Source: an uncultured Clostridia bacterium (GTDB lineage Bacteria > Bacillota > Clostridia > Oscillospirales > Acutalibacteraceae). Taken from it: DNA of 13,040 bases. Each line of letters opens with the position of its first letter. Position 1 is the stretch's first letter. Shown piece by piece: positions 1 through 6,026 of this stretch. The position numbers and the translations under genes were made by a program. The notes beneath the pieces are model-generated. The model worked only from the letters and a program-made list of their open reading frames with translations, did not search any database and was not told the DNA's origin. The stretch is taken from assembly GCA_904420155.1 (NCBI GenBank), contig CAJFUH010000080.1:1-13040 (forward strand), in the 5' to 3' direction.

Positions 1-205
1 AATACCTTTTTGTTCCGGCATTTCATTCTATGGAAAACCCGGATCTTTTCCCCTTGCCCCGTATGTTTTCCGGAAAAACTGTCAAACTGAATGTATAGAA
101 GAAAAATTTCCGCAAGGAGAAAAAAGGATTACGAAAAATTTTTTATTGCAGGACAATCTTTGACGGAAGATCAAATTTTTATCCTACAGGAAATGGGGAC
201 AAAAA

Positions 206-1822
206 ATGAATGGATTGCAAAAAAGGTCTATCGCTCTGTTTTCTATCCTAATGGCGGGAATGGTGGGACTGATGTGCCGTCTTTATTTTCTCACCATGGA
301 GGACGACTTACAGGCAGCGGCAACCAATCAAAGTTCTTATCAACTGAATGTTGCAAAACTAAGAGGGACCATTTACGACCGCAATGGAACGCCTTTGACG
401 GGATTGAATCACACCACCATTGCCGCGGTCTCCCCCACAGTAGAAGCGGCCAACTTTCTTTCTGAAACATTGCCGGAAGAAGAAAAAGAATCGGTATTTA
501 CTTTATTATCGTCTGGAAAGCCCTTTCTTCTCAAACCGGAACATAACGCCGTGTGGTCGGCGGAAGGGATCCATACATTTTCGGTGAGCGAGCGGTATCG
601 CACCCCCCAAATATTATCCCATGTGATCGGTTATTTGGACGGGAGCGGTTCCGGTATTTCCGGGTTGGAAAAAGCGTATGACGAATATCTGTCACAAACC
701 AGGGCGCAAATTTCGGTGCGCTATCCGGTAGACGCCCTCAGCCGTATTTTGCCGGGAGAACAAGAGAAAATCTCTGATACTTCCGAATTGGCAAAAAAAG
801 GAGTAAAGCTCACCATTGACACGGACATCCAGCGCATTGCAGAAATTGCCGCCAACGATTATTTAAAACGGGGATGCGTCGTGGTGGCGGAAGCCGGAAG
901 CTGCGACCTTTTGGCGGTGGTAAGCCGACCCGATTTTTCTCCCACCAATCTTTCCGCCGTATTGGACCGCGAGGATTCCCCACTGCTCAACCGGGCGTTT
1001 TCCGCTTACAGTTTGGGATCCGTCTTTAAGTTGGTCCCCGCTGCTGAAGCATTGGAAGAAGGGATTTCCCCGGATCAGACCTATCATTGTACCGGCAGCA
1101 TTGAAGTCGACGGCGCTACCTTTCACTGTATCAACGGGACGGCCCATGGGGACGTGGATATGAACCATGCAATCGCTTATTCCTGTAACTGTTACTTTAT
1201 CCACTTAGCACAGCAGATAGGCGGCAAAAACCTACTGGATCAGGCAGAACGGCTTGGTTTTGGGACATCTACCGAATTGGCCCCGGGGTTAGAATCTGTC
1301 GCCGGGGTATTGCCCAGCGAGCGCAATCTATCCAACGCCAGGGCGTTAGCGAATTTCTCCTTCGGACAGGGGGAATTGACCGCCACCCCTATTCAGATTA
1401 CCGCCCTTATCAACACCATCATTTCTCAAGGGGAATACAGTCGGCCGCGTTTGGTGCAGGGATTAACAGACGAGACGGGGAATTTTGTAGAGGAATATAC
1501 TGCGGAGGAGCCTCAGAAAATTCTACAAATATCTACAACGGAAAAAATCATGGAATATATGCGTTCTTCTGTAGAATTCGGTACCAGTTCCCAGGGAAAA
1601 CCAGAGGAAGGAGGCGCGGGAGCAAAGACCGCCACGGCGGAAACCGGTGTAAAAATAGGCGATGAAGAGTTAGATCAGGCCTGGTACGCAGGGTTTTATC
1701 CCGCACAGGATCCCAAATATGTCATTGTGGTATTTGCCGAAGATGGAGAAGGAGGAGGACGCAGCTGCGGTCCTGTGTTCAAACAAATAGCCAATCAATT
1801 ACATCACAAAGGGCTGGCCTAG
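206..1822 (+). CDS. Class B penicillin-binding protein (PbpA-like peptidoglycan transpeptidase)
   Basis: This is a 538-residue monofunctional D,D-transpeptidase that cross-links peptidoglycan outside the membrane. Residues 1-6 are a short cytoplasmic tail and about 8-30 form one membrane anchor. The class B landmark RGTIYDRNG lies at about 53-61, followed by a short non-catalytic region. The penicillin-binding domain spans about 200-530. Its catalytic SxxK is S272-V-F-K275 (GSVFK) and its SxN motif is S326-C-N328. The KTG box reads K474-T-A476, with alanine where glycycine-type KTG is normal, which is unusual. There is no PASTA domain, and the length fits the compact PbpA type better than SpoVD. 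The ATG at 206 is preceded by a purine-rich stretch (aggaaatgggg, about 187-199) and leaves the membrane anchor intact. No FtsW/RodA partner is visible inside the window. The family call is firm; the exact role (elongation, division or sporulation) cannot be read from the sequence. Confidence 0.93.
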   Translation: MNGLQKRSIALFSILMAGMVGLMCRLYFLTMEDDLQAAATNQSSYQLNVAKLRGTIYDRNGTPLTGLNHTTIAAVSPTVEAANFLSETLPEEEKESVFTLLSSGKPFLLKPEHNAVWSAEGIHTFSVSERYRTPQILSHVIGYLDGSGSGISGLEKAYDEYLSQTRAQISVRYPVDALSRILPGEQEKISDTSELAKKGVKLTIDTDIQRIAEIAANDYLKRGCVVVAEAGSCDLLAVVSRPDFSPTNLSAVLDREDSPLLNRAFSAYSLGSVFKLVPAAEALEEGISPDQTYHCTGSIEVDGATFHCINGTAHGDVDMNHAIAYSCNCYFIHLAQQIGGKNLLDQAERLGFGTSTELAPGLESVAGVLPSERNLSNARALANFSFGQGELTATPIQITALINTIISQGEYSRPRLVQGLTDETGNFVEEYTAEEPQKILQISTTEKIMEYMRSSVEFGTSSQGKPEEGGAGAKTATAETGVKIGDEELDQAWYAGFYPAQDPKYVIVVFAEDGEGGGRSCGPVFKQIANQLHHKGLA

Positions 1823-1877
1823 GGAAAAATGTTCCTCCTCAGTGAAAGATAACGGCTCTTTTTGGCGTTATTATGAT

Positions 1878-1895
1878 AAGATATAAATCTTTTTT
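1878..1895 (+). terminator. Weak AT-rich terminator candidate after the penicillin-binding protein
   Basis: A 5-bp stem AAGAT/ATCTT (1878-1882 with 1887-1891) with loop ATAA is followed by four more T residues. It lies 56 bases after the stop codon. A second small inverted repeat, ATAACG/CGTTAT (1849-1854 with 1866-1871), precedes it without a T-run. Both are weak, and only the position argues for a terminator. Confidence 0.25.
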
Positions 1896-1978
1896 ACTAT
1901 AATAACTGTATTTTTATTGATGTTTTTTCCTCTTTTTTCAATCCACCCTTTACAGATAACTTTTTTAAAAACAGGTGC

Positions 1979-2007
1979 TTGACAAATAAAAAACAAGAGT
2001 ATATACT
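1979..2007 (+). promoter_or_regulatory. Sigma-A promoter of the glutamine synthetase cluster
   Basis: The -35 box is TTGACA (1979-1984), exactly consensus. It is followed by a 17-base spacer and the -10 box TATACT (2002-2007), one mismatch from consensus. Transcription should start at about 2013-2016. The upstream 60 bases are AT-rich with T-tracts, resembling an UP element. Such a strong core promoter in front of a regulated biosynthetic gene fits control after initiation, by the terminator that follows at once. Confidence 0.82.
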
Positions 2008-2019
2008 ATTGGACATGAG

Positions 2020-2066
2020 AACGGCAATGGTGTCGCAGAAGTTCTGCTTCATCATTGCCGTTTTTT
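2020..2066 (+). terminator. Leader terminator / attenuator upstream of glutamine synthetase
   Basis: This is a classic intrinsic terminator. A 13-bp stem (2020-2032 with 2050-2062, one G-U pair) is followed by a 2x2 internal loop and a 5-bp apical stem GCAGA/TCTGC (2035-2039 with 2043-2047) with loop AGT. The descending arm runs into six T residues (2061-2066). It begins only about 4-7 bases after the predicted transcription start and 165 bases before the glutamine synthetase start codon, with no open reading frame of conviction between them. It should therefore truncate most transcripts to about 50 nt unless relieved. Antitermination of nitrogen genes in clostridia is known in general; the trigger here is not visible. 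Confidence 0.78.
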
Positions 2067-2222
2067 GTTTCCGGCAATCAAAACCGGAAGGAAAAGGGGC
2101 TCCGAACCCAAAAAGCGAAGTATACCCTTTCCAAATACTGCTGTTATTGATTTAAAAGCGACAAAGATGTCGTAGAAAGAAATTTCTACCCGTTTTTGCC
2201 GCTTATTTTTTTGAGAAAGAGG
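2067..2222 (+). promoter_or_regulatory. Structured 5' leader of glutamine synthetase mRNA
   Basis: The 156 bases between the leader terminator and the ribosome binding site hold several small hairpins. These are TTCCGG/CCGGAA (2069-2074 with 2084-2089) and a bulged GGAAAAGGGG/CCCTTTCC pairing (2090-2099 with 2125-2132). CGAC/GTCG follows (2159-2162 with 2169-2172) with a six-base loop AAAGAT. The last is GTAGAAA/TTTCTAC (2172-2178 with 2183-2189) with a GAAA tetraloop. AAGCG at 2156-2160 can also pair with CGCTT at 2200-2204, just before a run of seven T residues (2206-2212). That alternative stem excludes the CGAC hairpin, so it could be a second weak terminator. The ribosome binding site AGAGG (2218-2222) lies 8 bases before the start. 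Confidence 0.45.
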
Positions 2223-2230
2223 TTGTTTGT

Positions 2231-4327
2231 ATGAACACGATCAAAAATGTGTTTGGCACCAATGTTTTCAATGACACCGTGATGAAAGAGCGGTTGCCTA
2301 AAGAAACCTATAAACAGTTGCAACGCACCATCAAAGAAGGAAAACATCTGGATAACGCCGTTGCCAACGTAGTTGCCAACGCCATGAAGGATTGGGCGAT
2401 TGAAAAAGGGGCTACCCATTTTACCCACTGGTTCCAACCCATGACGGGTATCACTGCGGAGAAACACGACAGCTTTATCACACCAACAGACGACGGTCGT
2501 GTGATCCTTGAATTTTCCGGCAAAGAATTGATTCAAGGCGAACCGGACGCCTCTTCCTTCCCCTCCGGCGGCCTGCGCGCCACCTTTGAGGCGAGGGGAT
2601 ATACCGCATGGGATCCCACATCTTATGCTTTTATCAAGGGAAAGACCTTGTGTATTCCCACCGCTTTCTGTTCTTATGGAGGAGAAGCGCTGGATAAGAA
2701 AACCCCCTTGCTCCGCTCTATGGAAGCCATCAACCGCCAGGCCATGCGGGTGCTGAAATTATTTGGCGATACCAGCGTCACTTCGGTAAAAACCACCGTA
2801 GGTCCAGAACAAGAGTATTTCCTGGTGGAAAAAGAAATGTTCGACAAACGGCCGGACCTGCTTTATACGGGAAGGACGTTATTTGGCGCAAAATCCCCCA
2901 AAGGACAGGAATTGGACGATCATTACTTCGGCACCATCAAGACCAGAGTGGCCGAATTTATGGAAGACCTGGATGAAGAATTGTGGAAGTTAGGCGTGTT
3001 AGCCAAAACGGAACACAATGAAGTAGCCCCGGCGCAGCATGAATTGGCCCCTATCTTCACCACTACCAATATCGCCACCGACCATAACCAACTGACTATG
3101 GAACTGATGCAGCGTATTGCCAAAAAACACGGTCTGGTCTGCCTGCTCCATGAAAAACCTTTTGAGGGGGTCAACGGCTCGGGCAAACACAACAACTGGT
3201 CCATTTCCACAAACACCGGGAAAAACTTACTGGATCCCGGAGATACCCCCCATGAGAATGCACAGTTTTTATTGTTTTTGTGCGCCGTTATCAAAGCGGT
3301 GGACGACTATCAAGACCTGCTCCGGATTTCCGTGGCGTCCGCCGGAAACGACCACCGTTTAGGCGCCAATGAAGCGCCTCCGGCCATTGTATCTATGTTC
3401 CTGGGAACAGAATTAACGGAGATCCTGGATTCTATTGAAAAAGACGAACAATACGGTACCAAGGAAAAGGAACTGTGGAAAGTAGGGGTTCACATTTTGC
3501 CCCGTTTCCCCAAGGACGCCACGGACCGCAACCGCACTTCCCCGTTTGCCTTTACCGGCAATAAATTTGAATTCCGGATGCTGGGTTCCAGCGATTCCAT
3601 TGCGGGCGCCAACATCGTGCTCAATACGGCGGTGGCCGAGAGCCTGCGGCAGTTTGCCGATGTCTTGGAGCAAAGCGCTGATTTTAACAGTTCCCTGCAT
3701 GACCTGATCCAACAGACCATTAAAGATCATAAAAGGATTATCTTCAACGGCAACGGATATGACGAGACGTGGGTCGAAGAGGCCGAAAAACGCGGCCTGC
3801 TGAACTTGAGAAGCACCCCGGATTGCCTGCCCTATTTTATGAAGGAAAAAAATGTAAAGCTGTTTGAACAACATCGGGTATTTTCCGCCACGGAGATCCG
3901 GGCGAGATATGAAATTTTGTTGGATAACTACAGCAAGATCTTACATATTGAAGCGGTAACCATGGTGGATATGGCCAACAAGGATTTGCTGCCCGCTTAT
4001 TCCGCCTTTGTCAAACAACTCAGCGATACGGTTGTCGCCAAAAAAGCGGCGATGCCGGAAGCCGACTGCCGTTATGAGCAGGAACGGATTCAAAAGATTT
4101 CCTCCTTGTGCGGCGATATGTTTGAAAAAACCAACCGATTGGAAGAGCTGCTGACAGCCCTTTCCCAGAAAGGCTATACCGAACTGGAGCGGGCGCAGTA
4201 TTATCAGATCCAGATTCTGGATGCGATGACAAAGCTGCGTGCGGTTGCGGACAAAATAGAAGGTCTTACCGACAGAAGCTTTTATCCCTATCCCAATTAC
4301 GGCGATTTGCTGTTTGGCGTTCGATAA
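2231..4327 (+). CDS. glnA: Glutamine synthetase type III (GSIII, GlnN-type)
   Basis: This enzyme condenses glutamate, ammonia and ATP into glutamine in the cytoplasm. At 698 residues it has the length of the large type III enzymes, not the ~450 residues of types I and II. Type III hallmarks are plain. The N-terminal block around 50-80 contains THWFQPMTG (63-73) and AEKHD (76-80). The substrate region includes PSGGLR (111-116), GPEQEYF (191-197) and the metal/ATP-site stretch EVAPAQHELAP (264-274). The catalytic segment EKPFEGVNGSGKHNNWS occupies 308-324. Further on are GNDHRLGANEAP and the arginine-rich NRTSPFAF. The C-terminal part (about 560-690) is helical and variable, as in the family. 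It heads the nitrogen cluster and is preceded by its own promoter and attenuator. The ATG at 2231 has AGAGG 8 bases upstream and matches the family start. Some authors use glnN for this type. Confidence 0.97.
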   Translation: MNTIKNVFGTNVFNDTVMKERLPKETYKQLQRTIKEGKHLDNAVANVVANAMKDWAIEKGATHFTHWFQPMTGITAEKHDSFITPTDDGRVILEFSGKELIQGEPDASSFPSGGLRATFEARGYTAWDPTSYAFIKGKTLCIPTAFCSYGGEALDKKTPLLRSMEAINRQAMRVLKLFGDTSVTSVKTTVGPEQEYFLVEKEMFDKRPDLLYTGRTLFGAKSPKGQELDDHYFGTIKTRVAEFMEDLDEELWKLGVLAKTEHNEVAPAQHELAPIFTTTNIATDHNQLTMELMQRIAKKHGLVCLLHEKPFEGVNGSGKHNNWSISTNTGKNLLDPGDTPHENAQFLLFLCAVIKAVDDYQDLLRISVASAGNDHRLGANEAPPAIVSMFLGTELTEILDSIEKDEQYGTKEKELWKVGVHILPRFPKDATDRNRTSPFAFTGNKFEFRMLGSSDSIAGANIVLNTAVAESLRQFADVLEQSADFNSSLHDLIQQTIKDHKRIIFNGNGYDETWVEEAEKRGLLNLRSTPDCLPYFMKEKNVKLFEQHRVFSATEIRARYEILLDNYSKILHIEAVTMVDMANKDLLPAYSAFVKQLSDTVVAKKAAMPEADCRYEQERIQKISSLCGDMFEKTNRLEELLTALSQKGYTELERAQYYQIQILDAMTKLRAVADKIEGLTDRSFYPYPNYGDLLFGVR

Positions 4328-4354
4328 CACAAAATCCCAGCGCTTTTATTTTTT

Positions 4355-4407
4355 CCTGATAAGCGTAGCTTCCCCGGACTTGGGGGAGGCTGCGCTTATT
4401 CGTCAGG
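4355..4407 (+). promoter_or_regulatory. Long intercistronic hairpin between glnA and asnB
   Basis: A 16-bp continuous stem pairs 4360-4375 with 4383-4398 (two G-U pairs; loop GGACTTG). It is extended by CCTGA/TCAGG (4355-4359 with 4403-4407) across a 4-base bulge TTCG. It fills more than half of the 99-base gap and ends one base before the asnB Shine-Dalgarno (AAGGAGG, 4409-4415). No T-run follows, so it is a poor intrinsic terminator. An mRNA processing or stabilising element, or a partial attenuator setting the GlnA to AsnB/GltBD ratio, fits better. GCGCTTTTA just upstream (4340-4348) offers a competing partner for TAAGCG at 4360-4365. Confidence 0.55.
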
Positions 4408-4426
4408 CAAGGAGGTTGCAACAAAG

Positions 4427-6007
4427 ATGTGTTCCATTATGGGATATTGCGGCGCCAGTATGCCGCTTGAAATATTTCAGAAAGGGTTCGACAGGACCAT
4501 TTCACGAGGGCCGGACGATACCCGTATCATCGATACGGGAGCGGGCCTGCTGGGCTTTCACCGCCTGGCGATCATGGGGCTTCAGCCGGAAGCCATGCAG
4601 CCCTTTTCCCTAGATGGGGATTATGTCGTCTGTAATGGGGAAATCTATGGATTTCGGCCGGTGAAGGAAGCGTTAAAGAAAAAAGGATATACCTTTCAAA
4701 GCGAATCCGACTGCGAAATTTTGCTCCCTCTGTATCGGGAATATGGAACAGAAATGTTCCAAAAATTAGACGCGGAATTTGCCCTGGTATTATATGACAG
4801 CAAAAAAGGCAAATATATCGCTGCCCGGGATCCCATTGGGATCCGGCCTCTGTTTTACGGCAGGGATGAAAAGGGGGATCTGCTGTTTGCCAGCGAGGCT
4901 AAAAACCTGGTGGGGCTGTGCGGGCAAATCATACCATTCCCTCCTGGGCATTACTACGACGGGGAAACCTTCGTATGCTACCGGGATATCACCAAGGTAG
5001 AGAAAGTATGTACCGACGATCTGGAAACCATCTGTAAAAATATCCGGGAAAAGCTGACGGCCGGTATTCAAAAACGCCTGGATTCCGATACGCCCGTTGG
5101 GTTCCTCCTCAGCGGAGGCCTAGATTCTTCCCTGGTGTGTTCTGTAGCGGCCAAGCTGTTGAGAAAACCTATTGAGACCTTTGCCATCGGCATGGATGTG
5201 GACGCCATCGACCTGAAGTACGCCCGGGAGGTAGCGGATCATATCGGCTCCCGTCACCACGAAATTATCATCACCAAAGAAGACGTTCTGAAAGCCCTGC
5301 CGGAAGTAGTGGCCCTGCTTGGCACTTATGATATCACCACCATCCGCGCCAGCATCGGTATGTATTTGGTGTGCAAGGCGGTGCATGAACAGACGGATAT
5401 CCGTGTGCTGCTCACTGGAGAGATTTCCGACGAACTGTTTGGCTATAAATATACAGATTTCGCCCCCAGCGCCCAGGCGTTCCAGGAAGAATCGGAAAAA
5501 CGGGTCCGGGAGCTCTATATGTACGACGTCCTGCGGGCGGACCGCTGTATTTCAGTAAATTCCCTGGAAGCCAGGGTTCCCTTTGGGGATATGGATTTTG
5601 TCCAGTATGTGATGTCTATCGATCCAGCCAAGAAAATGAATATCTACGGCAAAGGGAAATATCTATTGCGCCACGCGTTTGAAGGGGATTATCTTCCCCA
5701 GCGCATTCTTATGAGGGAAAAAGCGGCCTTTTCCGATGCGGTAGGCCACTCTATGGTGGATGACCTGAAAGCTTACGCAGAAGAGGTTTACAGCGATCAA
5801 GACTTTTTGGAAGGCTGCAACAAATATACATACGCGGCGCCATTTACCAAGGAATCCCTGCTTTACCGGGATCTATTTGAACAATATTATCCGGGCCAGG
5901 CGTCTATGATCGCAGGCTTTTGGATGCCCAACAAGGAGTGGGAAGGCTGCGACGTCTCCGACCCTTCCGCTCGGGTACTGGCCAACTATGGAGACAGTGG
6001 AAAATAA
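4427..6007 (+). CDS. asnB: Asparagine synthetase B (glutamine-hydrolysing)
   Basis: AsnB uses glutamine and ATP to convert aspartate to asparagine. The protein has 526 residues. The N-terminal class II glutaminase domain (about 2-180) starts MCSIMGY, placing the nucleophile at Cys2 once Met1 is removed, which fixes the start at 4427. Arg46, the NGEIYG block (70-75) and Asp95 match glutamine-binding positions. The synthetase domain (about 205-500) carries the PP-loop SGGLDSS (229-235), LTGEISDELFGY (329-340), SLEARVPF (379-386) and REKAAFSDAVG (430-440). The Shine-Dalgarno AAGGAGG is 11 bases upstream. It sits between glutamine synthetase and glutamate synthase, 19 bases before gltB, so it is translated from the nitrogen operon. 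The context suggests that it spends glutamine nitrogen. A related amidotransferase with another acceptor is possible but less likely, given the intact AsnB motifs. Confidence 0.93.
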   Translation: MCSIMGYCGASMPLEIFQKGFDRTISRGPDDTRIIDTGAGLLGFHRLAIMGLQPEAMQPFSLDGDYVVCNGEIYGFRPVKEALKKKGYTFQSESDCEILLPLYREYGTEMFQKLDAEFALVLYDSKKGKYIAARDPIGIRPLFYGRDEKGDLLFASEAKNLVGLCGQIIPFPPGHYYDGETFVCYRDITKVEKVCTDDLETICKNIREKLTAGIQKRLDSDTPVGFLLSGGLDSSLVCSVAAKLLRKPIETFAIGMDVDAIDLKYAREVADHIGSRHHEIIITKEDVLKALPEVVALLGTYDITTIRASIGMYLVCKAVHEQTDIRVLLTGEISDELFGYKYTDFAPSAQAFQEESEKRVRELYMYDVLRADRCISVNSLEARVPFGDMDFVQYVMSIDPAKKMNIYGKGKYLLRHAFEGDYLPQRILMREKAAFSDAVGHSMVDDLKAYAEEVYSDQDFLEGCNKYTYAAPFTKESLLYRDLFEQYYPGQASMIAGFWMPNKEWEGCDVSDPSARVLANYGDSGK

Positions 6008-6026
6008 ACAAAATGGAGGAATCAGA

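Noticed and set aside
91..465. 124-codon open frame on the + strand overlapping the start of the penicillin-binding protein
   Set aside because: Most of it lies in another frame of the firm penicillin-binding protein gene, there is no good ribosome binding site, and the product has no recognisable domain.
2015..2155. 46-codon open frame starting at the predicted transcription start in the glnA leader
   Set aside because: It would be leaderless, with no Shine-Dalgarno. It runs through the terminator hairpin, and an open stretch of this length is expected by chance fairly often.
5988..6026. Earlier in-frame start for gltB
   Set aside because: It overlaps the asnB stop and has no ribosome binding site. 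The 6027 start has GGAGGA six bases upstream and gives a family-like 17-residue propeptide.
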